Below, in pieces: positions 46,901 through 57,696 of a stretch of 64,000 nt of DNA (its first letter is position 1; the number at the start of each line of letters is the position of its first letter). Below the pieces are notes generated by a model. That model was not told where the DNA came from. It made no database searches and saw nothing but the letters and a program-made list of their open reading frames with translations. The stretch spans positions 3,906,001 through 3,970,000 of the forward strand of contig NZ_CP063812.1 in the NCBI RefSeq assembly GCF_015277855.1, read 5' to 3'. Origin of the DNA: Microbacterium cremeum (GTDB lineage: Bacteria > Actinomycetota > Actinomycetes > Actinomycetales > Microbacteriaceae). The position numbers were made by a program, and so were the translations under genes.

Positions 46901-47434
46901 TCAGAACGGGGTGTCGTCGCCGTAGGCGCCGGGAGCCGCCCAGGCATCGCCACCGGCCGCGCCGCCGGCGTTCGCCGAACCGGGCGTCGACCAGGGTTCG
47001 TCGGCGACCTGCGCCGGACGCGACTGACCGCCGCCGCCGCCGAAGCTGCTGGCACCGCCGCCGCTGCCGCCGGCCGCGCGCGTGACCTGTGCGGTCGCGT
47101 AGCGCAGCGACGGGCCGATCTCGTCGACCTCCAGCTCGATCGCGGTGCGGTTGTTGCCCTCGCGGTCCTGGTAGCTGCGCTGCTTGAGGCGACCGGTCGC
47201 GACGACCCGCATGCCCTTCGTCAGCGAGCCGGCGACGTGCTCGGCGAACTCGCGCCAGACGCTCGCGCGGAGGAACAGCGCTTCGCCGTCCTTCCACTCG
47301 TTGGCCTGACGGTCGAAGTTGCGCGGCGTCGACGCGATCGTGAAGTTCGCGACGGGGAGGCCGTTCTGCGTGTAACGCAGCTCGGGATCAGCCGTGAGGT
47401 TTCCCACGACGGTGATGATCGTCTCGCCGGCCAT
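46901..47434 (-). CDS. ssb: Single-stranded DNA-binding protein
   Basis: 177 residues: N-terminal OB fold ([21 protein letters not shown]), Gly-rich linker and the acidic tip DDTPF that binds replication partners. It lies 5 bp after rpsF in the conserved rpsF-ssb-rpsR-rplI order. Confidence 0.97.
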   Translation of the reverse strand: MAGETIITVVGNLTADPELRYTQNGLPVANFTIASTPRNFDRQANEWKDGEALFLRASVWREFAEHVAGSLTKGMRVVATGRLKQRSYQDREGNNRTAIELEVDEIGPSLRYATAQVTRAAGGSGGGASSFGGGGGQSRPAQVADEPWSTPGSANAGGAAGGDAWAAPGAYGDDTPF

Positions 47435-47439
47435 GAGCC

Positions 47440-47832
47440 TTAAGCCTTGGTCTCGACAGGCTCGACCCGGCGGGCGCCCTTGGCCGTCTTGCGGGCGGCA
47501 CGCTCGTCGGCGCGCTGCTTCTCGGACGCGACCATGGCGATGGCCTCCTCGGCACGCAGCACCTTGGTGCGCATGACCTGCTCGCTGAGGTTCAGCTGGC
47601 GGTCGAGCTCCTGCGTGATCTCGGCGGTGGCGGTGAAGTTGACGACGGCGTAGATGCCCTCGGTCTTCTTCTGGATCTCGTACGCCAGGCGGCGACGACC
47701 CCAGATGTCGATGTTCTCGATGGTGCCTCCGCCGGTCGTGATGACCTTGAGGAACTTGTCGAGAGTGGCGCCGACCTGGCGCTCGTCGATCTCAGGGCTC
47801 AGAATGACCATGAGTTCGTACTGGTGCGTCAC
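47440..47832 (-). CDS. rpsF: 30S ribosomal protein S6
   Basis: 130 residues with the S6 fold ([20 protein letters not shown], then [20 protein letters not shown]) and a basic C-terminal tail. GTG at 47832 follows AAGGAGG at ideal spacing. First gene of the S6-SSB-S18-L9 operon. Confidence 0.97.
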   Translation of the reverse strand: MTHQYELMVILSPEIDERQVGATLDKFLKVITTGGGTIENIDIWGRRRLAYEIQKKTEGIYAVVNFTATAEITQELDRQLNLSEQVMRTKVLRAEEAIAMVASEKQRADERAARKTAKGARRVEPVETKA

Positions 47833-47858
47833 TAACCCACCTCCTTCGGACTAGAACG

Positions 47859-47995
47859 GCTGCCGGGCATTTCCCGGCAGCAGGAGGGTGTGTTGCACGT
47901 CATCCGACTTCTCGCGAGCCCTGATCCCATCGGTGAGATCCGAGCTGCGTGCGGACAACCCTCCTATGGTACCGGATGCCGCAACCCCCGCCCAA
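47859..47995 (-). promoter_or_regulatory. rpsF promoter and leader hairpin
   Basis: On the minus strand a -35 TTGGGC (47990-47995), 18-nt spacer and -10 TACCAT (47966-47971) form a plausible promoter. The leader contains a hairpin with GCTGCCGGG/CCCGGCAGC arms (47859-47881) and CCG just downstream. S6-S18 autoregulatory leaders usually have a stem with a conserved CCG, so this may be one; the match is by pattern only. Confidence 0.45.
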
Positions 47996-48004
47996 TCGCC
48001 CCGG

Positions 48005-49204
48005 TCAGCGGAAGGCGCCGAGCCCGGTGAGATGCTGACCGAGCACGAGCGTGTGCACCTCGTCGGTGCCCTCATACGTGCGGACGGACTCGAGATTGGC
48101 GGCGTGGCGGATCGGGGCGTTCTCGAGCAGCACCCCGTCGCCGCCGAGGATCGTGCGGGCCTCGCGCGCGATCCCGATCGCCTCGCGGACGTTGCTGAGC
48201 TTGCCGAGCGAGATCTGCGCGGGGGTGAGGGTTCCGGCATCCTTCGCCCTTCCGAGGTGGAGGGCGAGCAGCGCGCCCTTCTGCAGCTCGACCACCATGT
48301 CGACCAGCTTGCGCTGCGTGAGCTGGAACCCGGCGATCGGGCGGCCGAACTGCTCACGCCGCAGGGCATGGCGCAGTGCCGCCTCGTAGCTGTCGCGCGC
48401 GGCGCCGAGCGCGCCCCAGACGATCCCGAACCGGGCTTCGTTCAGCGCGGCGAAGGGTGCGCGCAGTCCTCGGGCCTCGGGAAGGAGAGCGGATGCCGGC
48501 ACCCGCACGTCGTCGAGGCGCAGCTGCGTCTGCACCGACGCGCGCATCGACCCCTTCGGCTCGAGCACCGTGATCTCGAGCCCCGGCGCGTCGGTCGGCA
48601 CGAGGAATCCGCGCACTCCGTCGTCGGTCTGCGCCCACACCACCGCCAGCTGTGCGACCGACGCCAGGCCGATCCAGCGCTTCGCGCCCGTGAGCACCCA
48701 GTCGTCGCCGTCGCGCCGGGCATGCGTGGTCATGCTCGCAGGGTCCGAGCCCGCGCCCGGCTCGGTGAGGGCGAAGCATGCGATCGCGTCGCCCGCGGCC
48801 AGGCGAGGCAGCCACTCCTGCTTCTGCTCGTCGCTGCCCCAGCGGTGGATCGAGCCCATCGCGAGCGAGCCCTGCACCGAGACGAACGTGCGGATGCCCG
48901 AGTCTCCGGCCTCCAGTTCGAGGGCCGCCAGACCGTACTCGACGGCGCTGCGACCGGGGCATCCGTACCCCTCGAGGGTCATCCCGAGCACGCCGAGGCG
49001 TCCGAGGGCGGGGGCGAGCTCGACGGGGAAGCGGGCCCGGTCGAACCACTCGGCGATATGCGGGCGGATCTCGGCGTCGACGAAGGCGCGGACGCGGTCG
49101 CGGACGGCTCGTTCGGCATCCGTCAGCAGGCCGTCGATGCCGACGACGTCGGCCGCTTCGCGCAGCGCGTCGAGATCGTCGGGGTCCCTCGCAGCATCGG
49201 TCAT
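48005..49204 (-). CDS. Acyl-CoA dehydrogenase (glutaryl-CoA dehydrogenase-like)
   Basis: 399 residues. The N-terminal helical domain, the FAD signature CFALTEPGAGSDPA and the C-terminal YEGTDEVHTL containing the candidate catalytic Glu are present. VEYGLAALELEAGDSGIRTF resembles glutaryl-CoA dehydrogenases, so oxidation of a dicarboxyl- or branched-chain acyl-CoA in lysine or fatty-acid catabolism is plausible. The ATG at 49204 follows GGAGG; a longer frame (49255) lacks family sequence. It ends close to the rpsF promoter. Confidence 0.88.
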   Translation of the reverse strand: MTDAARDPDDLDALREAADVVGIDGLLTDAERAVRDRVRAFVDAEIRPHIAEWFDRARFPVELAPALGRLGVLGMTLEGYGCPGRSAVEYGLAALELEAGDSGIRTFVSVQGSLAMGSIHRWGSDEQKQEWLPRLAAGDAIACFALTEPGAGSDPASMTTHARRDGDDWVLTGAKRWIGLASVAQLAVVWAQTDDGVRGFLVPTDAPGLEITVLEPKGSMRASVQTQLRLDDVRVPASALLPEARGLRAPFAALNEARFGIVWGALGAARDSYEAALRHALRREQFGRPIAGFQLTQRKLVDMVVELQKGALLALHLGRAKDAGTLTPAQISLGKLSNVREAIGIAREARTILGGDGVLLENAPIRHAANLESVRTYEGTDEVHTLVLGQHLTGLGAFR

Positions 49205-49289
49205 GGCGCCTCCTCGCGTCGGAATGCTCTGGCGCGCGTGCTCTCGCGCGGGCACCCGTCTTCGATTGTGCCCTGCGGGGCGGCCCGCG

Positions 49290-49386
49290 GCGTTTCGTCT
49301 CGCTCCGCTCGCTCAACGACCGGGGTGTCCGTCGTCGGGGGTGTCGGTCGTTGAGCGAGCGAGGAACGAGCGAGACGAAACGCGCC
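49290..49386. repeat. Inverted pair of REP-like elements
   Basis: One copy runs forward at 49290-49323 and another runs in reverse at 49345-49386, separated by about 21 bases. The transcript could fold into a long hairpin. It lies between the divergent acyl-CoA dehydrogenase and membrane protein genes. Confidence 0.8.
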
Positions 49387-49410
49387 GAACCTGCGGGGTA
49401 GCCTGGCCGC

Positions 49411-50625
49411 GTGAGCGCACCCCACCCCACGACGGCATACCCGTTCGACGCGCGGCCGCTCGCGGAGCCGCTGGCGCCGGGCGCCGCGCGCGGGTTCGTC
49501 GACGAGCTGCGCCGCGCCGGCCGGCTTCCCGCGGGCCTGAGCGGGCCCGGCGTGTTCACCGTCGCCTTCGCCGTCGTCTTCGCGGTCGCCGCGGGATCGA
49601 TGCTGCTCGTGATGGCCACCACCGTGATCGGTGCGTTCGTGTCGATCTCGGAGGGCTCCGGTCTCGTGGGCGCCCTCCTGATGCTCGTGCCGTTCATCGT
49701 CGTCGGCGCGCTCGTCTCCCTCGCGATCGTCGCCTTCTTCCGCGGCCGCCGCGCCCGCGAGGAGCGCCTCTACCGGCTCGACCGCTTCGCGCGCGCGAAC
49801 GCGATGTCGTACCTGCCGCAGTTCGACAGCCCCGGGCTTCCGGGCATGATCTTCTCGCTCGGCAGCTCTCGCCAGGCCACCGACCTCGTACGCGGCGAGC
49901 GCCCGCGCTTCGTCGAGTTCGCGAACTACCGCTACGTGACCGGCTCGGGCAAGAACCGCACGACGCACACGTGGGGATACGTCGCGGTCAAGCTCGACGT
50001 GCCGCTGCCGCACATCGTGCTCGACGCCACCGGCAACAACGGCCTGTTCGGGTCGAACCTGCCGCAGGCGTTCCACAAGGATCAGCGCCTCAGCCTCGAG
50101 GGCGACTTCGACCGCTTCTTCTCGCTGTACTGCCCAGCCGGGTACGAGCGCGATGCGCTGTACCTGTTCACGCCCGACATCATGGCGCGCTTCATCGACA
50201 ACGCCGCGGCGCTCGACGTCGAGATCGTCGACGACTGGCTGTTCCTCTACGCCAAGCGCGACTTCTCCACGCTCGACCCGGCGACGTGGGCCTGGCTGTT
50301 CTCGGTGGTCGGTGCCCTGCTCGACAAGTTCGCGCAGTGGGCGCGCTGGCGCGACGAGAGGCTGCGAGCCGGCGACTCGATACCGGATGCCTCGGCCCCA
50401 CCCCTCGAATCCGCTCGCGCCGGCGCGGGCGCGAGCGCCGCAGGCGCGGCATCCGTCCCCTTCGCACCCCCGCTCGGCGCGCTGCGCCCGCCGCCCGGCG
50501 TCGCACCGCAGGGACGCCGCCTGCAGAGGCGCGTGCCGTGGGTGCCGATCGTGGTCGGCGGCGTTATGGTGCTGTGGTGGATCCTGTCGAACTCCGGCCT
50601 GCTGGCCGTGTGGTTCGCCGACTGA
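49411..50625 (+). CDS. DUF3137-like membrane protein
   Basis: 404 residues. Two N-terminal membrane helices (VFTVAFAVVFAVAAGSMLLV and LLMLVPFIVVGALVSLAIVA) precede a soluble domain (roughly 135-310) with strand-rich sequence such as FVEFANYRYVTGSGKN, and one C-terminal helix (VPIVVGGVMVLWWILSN) ends the protein. The layout resembles DUF3137-type proteins; function is unknown. The GTG start at 49411 begins MSAPHPTT; the upstream GC-rich repeat pair lies immediately before it. Confidence 0.7.
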   Translation: MSAPHPTTAYPFDARPLAEPLAPGAARGFVDELRRAGRLPAGLSGPGVFTVAFAVVFAVAAGSMLLVMATTVIGAFVSISEGSGLVGALLMLVPFIVVGALVSLAIVAFFRGRRAREERLYRLDRFARANAMSYLPQFDSPGLPGMIFSLGSSRQATDLVRGERPRFVEFANYRYVTGSGKNRTTHTWGYVAVKLDVPLPHIVLDATGNNGLFGSNLPQAFHKDQRLSLEGDFDRFFSLYCPAGYERDALYLFTPDIMARFIDNAAALDVEIVDDWLFLYAKRDFSTLDPATWAWLFSVVGALLDKFAQWARWRDERLRAGDSIPDASAPPLESARAGAGASAAGAASVPFAPPLGALRPPPGVAPQGRRLQRRVPWVPIVVGGVMVLWWILSNSGLLAVWFAD

Positions 50626-50935
50626 TCCGACACGGCCGGGGCGTTTCGTCTCGCTCGCTCGCTCAGCGACCGAGAGCGGGCGGGGCGTTTCGTCTCGCTC
50701 CGCTCGCTCAACGACCGAGAGTGGGCAGGAGGGAGGGGCGTAGGCTTTCGGACGTGCGATTTCTGTGTGCCACGACGCCCGGTGGGCGTGAGGAGGTCCT
50801 CGGCGCGCCCCGCGCCGAGCGGAGGTAGCCGCGGGCGTCGCCTCTGATGCGACGCGCTGCACCTCCGCGGACCGCCGGTTCGCGGCATCCGATCACCGTC
50901 GCCGCCGTGGCGACGCCTCTGTGGAACAAGGGATC
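50626..50935. other. Gap holding two REP-like copies
   Basis: No credible gene. Two REP-like copies lie at 50641-50671 and 50685-50717. A 9-bp perfect stem (CTCGGCGCG at 50799-50807 and CGCGCCGAG at 50811-50819) follows. A 24-codon frame at about 50755-50828 has no supporting features. Confidence 0.6.
50641..50717 (+). repeat. Two adjacent REP-like element copies
   Basis: Copies at 50641-50671 and 50685-50717 share the core GTTTCGTCTCGCT and end near AACGACCG or AGCGACCG. They lie in the same orientation, unlike the pair at 49290-49386. Confidence 0.8.
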
Positions 50936-51424
50936 ATGCACGCATTCACCGAGAAGGACATCCGCGCGTCCTTCGTCAACGCCTCTCTGCGCGAACGCAA
51001 CGCCCTCGTCGTACCCGAGCTCGCCTCCGTCGAGTGGGCCCGGCTCGACTATTTCGGCTGGCGAGACCCGAAGCAGCCGCTCGCCGGCTTCCTCGTCGCC
51101 CCGGTCGACGACGAGCCGGTCGGCATCCTGCTGCGCCAGACCGAGCAGCGCACCCGCACGCGGGCGCAGTGCTCGTGGTGCGAAGACGTCACGCTGCCCA
51201 ACGAGGTGGTGCTGTTCGGCGCCAAGCGCGCCGGCAGGGCCGGCCGCAACGGCGACACCGTCGGCACCCTCCTCTGCGAGCGGTTCGAGTGCTCCGCGAA
51301 CGTGCGCCGCCCGATGCCGCCGGCCTACCTCGGGTTCGACGTCGAGGCCGCACGGCAGCGCCGCATCGAGGCGCTGCGCGCCCACGTCGACCGCTTCGCG
51401 CGAGACCTCCGCGACAGCCGCTGA
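50936..51424 (+). CDS. FBP-domain (treble-clef zinc finger) protein
   Basis: 162 residues. Central CSWCEDVTLPNEVVLFGAKR and later CERFECSAN supply the paired Cys ligands of the C-terminal FBP treble-clef domain, seen in actinobacterial proteins related to translation factor binding. The ATG at 50936 follows AAGGGATC. Function is unproven; a nucleic-acid-binding role is suggested by the fold. Confidence 0.7.
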   Translation: MHAFTEKDIRASFVNASLRERNALVVPELASVEWARLDYFGWRDPKQPLAGFLVAPVDDEPVGILLRQTEQRTRTRAQCSWCEDVTLPNEVVLFGAKRAGRAGRNGDTVGTLLCERFECSANVRRPMPPAYLGFDVEAARQRRIEALRAHVDRFARDLRDSR

Positions 51425-51437
51425 CCACGGCGACCGT

Positions 51438-52301
51438 TCAACCGGCGGACCGCGGGGCGAGAGCCGAGAGCAGTGCGAGCTTGTCGTGGCTCTCGGAGCC
51501 GGGCACGGCCGTGTAGACGAGGAGCGACTGCGACTGCTCGGGGTCGAGGAGCGTCTGGCAGGTGAGCTCGAGCGCACCGAGCTCGGGGTGGACGTACCGC
51601 TTGACCTCTCTCGGCCGGAGCCCCACCTCGTGCCGGTCCCAGACCGTGCGGAACTCGTCGCTGCGTGCCAGCAGCAGGTCGGCGAGCTGCGCCGCGCGCG
51701 AACCCGGTCCGCGCCGCCCCATGACCTCGCGAAGCCCCGATGCCCACAGCCGCGAGAGGAACTCGTGATCTTCCTCGGCGTACAGCGCGCGCGTTCGCGG
51801 ATCCGTGAACCAGCGGAAGCCGATGCTGCGCTCCGGCCCCGTGAGCGAGGCGGTGTCGCCGGTGAGCGCGACCCCGAGCGGCGTCTGCCGCAGCGTCTCG
51901 CCGAGTTCGGTCACGATCTCGGCGGGCGTGTCGTGCAGTCGATCGAAGATCCGCAGCGTGCCCGGCCCGATGTGCTCCCCGGCGGCGGCGGGTGCCGGCG
52001 GCGAATGGCCGGCGAGGCGGAACAGGTGGTCGCGCTCGGCGCCGGTGAGGTGGAGCCCCTGCGCGATCGACGCGATCATCTGCTCCGACGGGAGCGGACC
52101 CGTCGCCCGTTCCAGCCGGGCGTAGTAGTCGGTCGACATGTGGCAGAGCGCGGCGACCTCCTCGCGGCGCAGACCCTCCGTGCGGCGGCGGGCGCCGCGG
52201 CGCAGGCCGACGTCTTCGGGCTGGAGGGTGCCGCGGCGCGTGCGCAGGAACTCCGCGAGCCCCGTCCGGTCGATCGCCACGTCGGCACCTCCTGTCGCCA
52301 T
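51438..52301 (-). CDS. MmyB-like helix-turn-helix regulator
   Basis: 287 residues. The N-terminal XRE domain ([21 protein letters not shown]) and C-terminal MmyB-like ligand-binding domain ([20 protein letters not shown], then [18 protein letters not shown]) are clear. It is divergent from an SDR oxidoreductase gene, and an inverted repeat CGTATCCA-N15-TGGATACG lies between the two starts. Family members of this layout often control the adjacent SDR gene; the fatty-acid-like ligand is inferred. Confidence 0.88.
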   Translation of the reverse strand: MATGGADVAIDRTGLAEFLRTRRGTLQPEDVGLRRGARRRTEGLRREEVAALCHMSTDYYARLERATGPLPSEQMIASIAQGLHLTGAERDHLFRLAGHSPPAPAAAGEHIGPGTLRIFDRLHDTPAEIVTELGETLRQTPLGVALTGDTASLTGPERSIGFRWFTDPRTRALYAEEDHEFLSRLWASGLREVMGRRGPGSRAAQLADLLLARSDEFRTVWDRHEVGLRPREVKRYVHPELGALELTCQTLLDPEQSQSLLVYTAVPGSESHDKLALLSALAPRSAG

Positions 52302-52324
52302 CGATCATCACACCGCCTCGGCGC

Positions 52325-52355
52325 CGTATCCACGCTCTCTCGAGTCCTGGATACG
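52325..52355. promoter_or_regulatory. CGTATCCA-N15-TGGATACG operator candidate
   Basis: Perfect 8-bp arms at 52325-52332 and 52348-52355 flank a 15-bp spacer in the divergent region between the MmyB-like regulator and the SDR gene, a spacing typical for a dimeric regulator. Confidence 0.5.
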
Positions 52356-52401
52356 CATCCGAAGACGCCGAAGAGTGGAATGCGAACGAAGGAGCCGTCA
52401 C

Positions 52402-53346
52402 ATGACCCGCACGAAGATCGACATCGCCATCCCCTCACTCACCGGGCGCCGGGCCGTCGTCACGGGAGCGAGCGACGGCATCGGCCTGCGCATCGCCACG
52501 CGACTGGCGAGGGCCGGCGCCGAGGTGGTGCTGCCCGTCCGCAATCCGGCCAAGGGCGAGTCCGCGAGCGCCTCGATCCGCGCCGCCGCGCCCGGCGCGC
52601 ACATCGCGCTCCAGGAGCTCGACCTGTCATCCCTCGCCTCGATCACCGCGTTCGGCGAGGCGATGCGCCGCGACGGTCGTCCGGTTCACCTGCTCATCAA
52701 CAACGCGGGCGTCATGTCGCCGCCGTCTCGGCAGACCACCGCCGACGGGTTCGAGCTGCAGCTGGGCACGAACCACCTCGGGCACTTCGCCCTCGTCGCG
52801 CATCTGCTGCCGCTGCTGCAGGCGGGGGCCGCGCGGGTGACCTCCCAGGTGAGCATCGCCGCCGCACGCGGAGGAATCGACTGGGACGACCTGCAGTCCG
52901 AGCGCTCGTACGACGACATGCGGGCGTACCGGCAGTCGAAGATCGCCCTCGGGCTGTTCGCGCTCGAGCTCGACCGCCGCAGCGCCGCAGCCGGATGGGG
53001 CATCACGAGCAATCTCTCGCATCCAGGCGTCGCGCCGACGAGCCTGCTGTCGGCGCGCCCCGAGCTCGGCCGCACCGCCGACACGTCGGCCGTCCGCGCG
53101 ATCCGGTGGGCGTCGGCACGCGGGCTCCTGGTCGGCACGCCCGAGACGGCCTCCCTTCCCGCACTTCTCGCTGCGACGTCGACGGATGCCGGGGGCCGCC
53201 GCCTCTACGGACCCCGCGGCCTCGGTCACCTGGGCGGCGCCCCCGCCGAGCAGCCGCTGTACCGGACGCTGCGCAGCGAGGAGGACGCCGCGCGGATGTG
53301 GTCGCTCTCGGAGGAGCTCACGGCGGTGGCGTACGCCGGCACGTGA
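52402..53346 (+). CDS. Short-chain dehydrogenase/reductase
   Basis: 314 residues. The Rossmann motif [11 protein letters not shown] near residue 22, NNAG near 105 and the Y-x-x-x-K motif YRQSK identify an SDR enzyme; the catalytic Ser is probably in TSQVSIAAA. The long C-terminal extension is typical of the retinol-dehydrogenase-like subgroup. The ATG at 52402 follows GAAGGAGCC. Substrate is unknown, and control by the divergent MmyB-like protein is likely. Confidence 0.85.
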   Translation: MTRTKIDIAIPSLTGRRAVVTGASDGIGLRIATRLARAGAEVVLPVRNPAKGESASASIRAAAPGAHIALQELDLSSLASITAFGEAMRRDGRPVHLLINNAGVMSPPSRQTTADGFELQLGTNHLGHFALVAHLLPLLQAGAARVTSQVSIAAARGGIDWDDLQSERSYDDMRAYRQSKIALGLFALELDRRSAAAGWGITSNLSHPGVAPTSLLSARPELGRTADTSAVRAIRWASARGLLVGTPETASLPALLAATSTDAGGRRLYGPRGLGHLGGAPAEQPLYRTLRSEEDAARMWSLSEELTAVAYAGT

Positions 53347-53349
53347 GAC

Positions 53350-53748
53350 TCACCCGTGCGGTGCCAGTCCGAAGTGCTCGAGCTCGGCATCCGTCAGCAT
53401 GCGAGAACGGATGAGGAACCGGTTGCCCGTCGGGCCCTCGACACTGAAGCCGGCACCGCGGCCGGGCACCACGTCGATCGTCAGATGCGTGTACTTCCAG
53501 TACTCGAACTGCGCTTCCGAGATGAAGACCTCCATCTCGTCGTCGAGTCCCACCTCCAGCGCGCCGAGCCGCACGTCGGAGGGTCCGGTCACGAACATGC
53601 CGACCGGATAGCACATGGGCGCGCTGCCGTCGCAGCAGCCGCCCGACTGGTGGAACATCAGGGGTCCATGCTGCGCCGTCAGCTGCCGCAGCAGGGCGGC
53701 CGCGGCATCCGTCACGGCCACCCTGCTGTAGATCGTCGCCTGTGTCAT
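53350..53748 (-). CDS. DUF779 protein, aldehyde-dehydrogenase accessory
   Basis: 132 residues with the conserved HQSGGCCDGSAPMCYP motif of DUF779, rich in Cys and likely to bind a metal or redox centre. Such genes usually follow aldA-type aldehyde dehydrogenases, as here (4-bp gap). The start at 53748 was chosen because an earlier ATG belongs to unrelated frame. Function is unknown. Confidence 0.88.
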   Translation of the reverse strand: MTQATIYSRVAVTDAAAALLRQLTAQHGPLMFHQSGGCCDGSAPMCYPVGMFVTGPSDVRLGALEVGLDDEMEVFISEAQFEYWKYTHLTIDVVPGRGAGFSVEGPTGNRFLIRSRMLTDAELEHFGLAPHG

Positions 53749-53752
53749 CGGC

Positions 53753-55303
<1,551 letters not shown>

Positions 55304-55718
55304 GCTGGTCTCCTTCGACGCGTTCGCGACGGTCGTCGTCGCGGTGCCTCGAAGGTAGGACGGGGCACGTTGCAGAACGTTGCAACGGGGGTCGGGAGCG
55401 TTTCGTCTCGGTCGCTGCGCTCCCTCGCTCAACGACCGGGGGCCGCTCCCGCCGCCGGCCGGTCGTTGAGCGAGCGAAGCGAGACGAAACGCGCCGCTCT
55501 TCCCGGTCGTTGAGCGAGCGAAGCGAGACGAAACGCGCCGCTGGCCGGTCGTTGAGCGAGCGAAGCGAGACGAAACGCGCCGCTCTTCCCGGTCGTCGAG
55601 CGAGCGGAGCGAGACGAAACGCGCCTCCTCCCGGTCGTTGAGCGAGCGGAGCGAGACGAAACGCGCCGCTCTTCCCGGTCGTTGAGCGAGCGAAGCGAGA
55701 CGAAACGCGCGCGGACGG
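55304..55718. other. Promoter gap filled by a REP-like array
   Basis: No gene. About 95 bases next to aldA could carry its promoter; the remaining 315 bases (55398-55711) are a seven-copy repeat array. Confidence 0.7.
55398..55711. repeat. Seven-copy REP-like repeat array
   Basis: One forward copy (55398-55440) is followed by six reverse copies starting near 55461, 55505, 55547, 55591, 55633 and 55677. Each reverse copy is about 35 bp, opens GGTCGTTGAGCGAGCGAAGC (one copy varies at position 6) and ends near ACGAAACGCGCC; spacers are 7-10 bp. Single copies also occur at 46853, 49290, 49345, 50641 and 50685. The GAGCG...GCGAGAC arms could pair weakly. Confidence 0.85.
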
Positions 55719-57068
55719 TCAGCCGTCGGACTCGAGCCGTTCGATGCGCGCGACGAGGCCCGCGCGCCGGGGCGAGCGGGCGGGCAGCATCGACAGGCAG
55801 AGCCGCAGCAGGTCGGAGTCGCCGGCTGCGGCATCCGTCTCGGCGAACGCAAGGAGCACGTCGACGGATGCCTCGGCCATGAGCGCCTCGCGAAGCGCCG
55901 TGCGCACTGTGTCGCGGAACTCCTCGACACCCGGCGCCACCGAGTCGGGGAGCACGTCGCCGCGGTACGCGGCGAGCGCCACGCGGTGGGCGCCCCGGTC
56001 GAGGAGCGAGAGCACCTGGTGCGCGTCGGTCTCGACATCGCCGCCGATCCGGTACGGACGCGACTCGGGGACGAGCGACGGGGCGGACCGCTCGAGCACC
56101 TTGCGCAGCCGCACCATCTCGGCCCGCAGGGTGACGGACGGCGTCGCCTCGCCCTCGCCGTACACCAGCTCGCCCAACCGTTCTGCCGAGAGTCCGTGGC
56201 GGTGCGTCGCGAGCATGAGGAGGATCTCGGCGTGCCGGCCGCTCAGCTCGGCGGTGTGCTCGCCGCCGTCCGCGGCGACCTCGAGCAGCGCCCGGTCGCG
56301 CCCGAGCACGCGCAACGTCACGCGGGTGGGCTCGGGCCGCCGCGGCGCCCGGCGCGGCGGACGCGCCGGTTCCCGCTCCTCGCGCTGGGCCCGCGCCCGG
56401 AGGCGGGCGACCAGGAGCTCGCCCTCGATCGCCCGGGCCGTGGCATCCACCAGCAGCTGCGCCTGCGGCGTCACGGCCTCGGCGCCCCCGGTGACGTCGA
56501 TCAGCCCGACGATGCGGCGGGTCTCGGGGTCGTGCACCGGCGCCGCGGTGCACGACCACGGCTGCACGAGACGGTTGAAGTGCTCGGCGCCGTGGATCTG
56601 CACGGACCGGTCGAGGGTGATCGCGGTGCCCGGCGCGGAAGTGCCGACGGCATCCTCCGACCAGTTCGCGCCCGCCACGAAGCCCATGTCGCCGGTGAGG
56701 GCGCGCACCCGGCGATCGCCCTCGACCCACAGCAGGCGGCCGGCCGCGTCGCCGACGGCGACCACGACGCCGGAGTCGGATGCCTCGCCCGGCAGCAGCA
56801 GACCGCGCACCATGTCGATGACCTCGGCGAGGGGATGAGCGCTGCGATACGCCTCGAGCTCCTCGGCCGAGAGGTCCAGCGGCGGCAGCCCTTCGGCGCC
56901 GGCCAGACTGCCGAGGGACCGGCGCCACGACTCGCGGACGAGGGGCCGCACGTCGCGCAGGCGCTCGTCCGCGTCGTTGCCCGCGACGAGCTCCTCGTGG
57001 GCGCGCTCGATCAGCAGGCGCGAGGTCTCGGCGGACACTTCGCGTCGCTGCGACCACGGTGAGGACAC
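55719..57068 (-). CDS. GAF-domain transcriptional regulator of the aldehyde module
   Basis: 449 residues. An N-terminal GAF-like sensory domain (about 90-230; [18 protein letters not shown] and [11 protein letters not shown]) precedes a C-terminal domain with [20 protein letters not shown], resembling winged-helix or SARP-type DNA-binding domains rather than a sigma-54 activator. It lies directly upstream of the aldehyde dehydrogenase, on the same strand, so it probably activates it in response to alcohols or aldehydes. Confidence 0.8.
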   Translation of the reverse strand: MSSPWSQRREVSAETSRLLIERAHEELVAGNDADERLRDVRPLVRESWRRSLGSLAGAEGLPPLDLSAEELEAYRSAHPLAEVIDMVRGLLLPGEASDSGVVVAVGDAAGRLLWVEGDRRVRALTGDMGFVAGANWSEDAVGTSAPGTAITLDRSVQIHGAEHFNRLVQPWSCTAAPVHDPETRRIVGLIDVTGGAEAVTPQAQLLVDATARAIEGELLVARLRARAQREEREPARPPRRAPRRPEPTRVTLRVLGRDRALLEVAADGGEHTAELSGRHAEILLMLATHRHGLSAERLGELVYGEGEATPSVTLRAEMVRLRKVLERSAPSLVPESRPYRIGGDVETDAHQVLSLLDRGAHRVALAAYRGDVLPDSVAPGVEEFRDTVRTALREALMAEASVDVLLAFAETDAAAGDSDLLRLCLSMLPARSPRRAGLVARIERLESDG

Positions 57069-57137
57069 GGCGGCTCCGATCGACGTCGGGGAGCGTGGGT
57101 CCAGTGTAGGCGGGTCGGGACGGCCCCGGGCGATCAG

Positions 57138-57207
57138 CCCTGCGAGCTCAACCCTGCGAGCTCAACCCTGCGAGCTCAGCCCTGTGTGCTCAGCCCTGCG
57201 CGATCGC
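57138..57207. repeat. Five copies of a 14-bp repeat over a stop codon
   Basis: Units of CCCTGCGAGCTCAA type start at 57138, 57152, 57166, 57180 and 57194. The last units cover the stop codon (57190) of the adjacent minus-strand gene. Slipped-strand duplication of the gene end is likely. Confidence 0.7.
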
Positions 57208-57696
57208 GACGGCGTCGTCCCAGACGGCGCCGATCGCCACGAGATCGCGGTCGAGCACGTCGACGATGCGCACCGCGCCGTCCTCGGGCACCTGCACGCG
57301 CAGGAGGAACGCCACCGGCGCGTCCGTCGCGGGCGCGACCACCGACAGGGACGCCCACCCGCCGTCCTCGAGCGTCTGCGTGCGCTGCACGTCCACGTGC
57401 GCGAAGTCCGCTCCGGCGGCGGCCCGGATCGTGTCGGCGGCGCGGTGCTCGACGCTCAGATCGGCGACGAGTCCGGTCGGATTGGAGCCGAAGGCGTGCC
57501 ACAGGCGCGCCGCCGTCCTCGGCGTCACGGGCAGCCGCGTGAGGGCGGCCGCCGCACTGGCCACGACGGTCGCGACGTCGGCCCCGGGTCCCGCGTGCGC
57601 ACCCGATGCGGCGAGCAGCTCCACGGCCATGTCGCGCGCGATCTCGGGCGCGACGGCGAAGGGGATGGGCAGCCAGCCCACGGGAAGGTCGCTCAT
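57190..57696 (-). CDS. Hypothetical protein 1 of the WXG-type operon
   Basis: 168 residues with alternating strands (DGGWASLSVVAPATDAPVAF, then LRVQVPEDGAVRIVDVLDRD) and no signal or membrane segment. Not recognised. Its ATG overlaps the stop of the gene before it by 4 bp. Last gene of the operon; its stop codon lies in a 14-bp repeat. Confidence 0.65.
   Translation of the reverse strand: MSDLPVGWLPIPFAVAPEIARDMAVELLAASGAHAGPGADVATVVASAAAALTRLPVTPRTAARLWHAFGSNPTGLVADLSVEHRAADTIRAAAGADFAHVDVQRTQTLEDGGWASLSVVAPATDAPVAFLLRVQVPEDGAVRIVDVLDRDLVAIGAVWDDAVAIAQG

Noticed and set aside
50755..50828. Small 24-codon gene with GTG start
   Set aside because: No ribosome site and no recognisable sequence; likely chance.
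55398..55711. CRISPR array
   Set aside because: Spacers are only 7-10 bp, one copy is inverted, single copies occur elsewhere and no cas genes are present.
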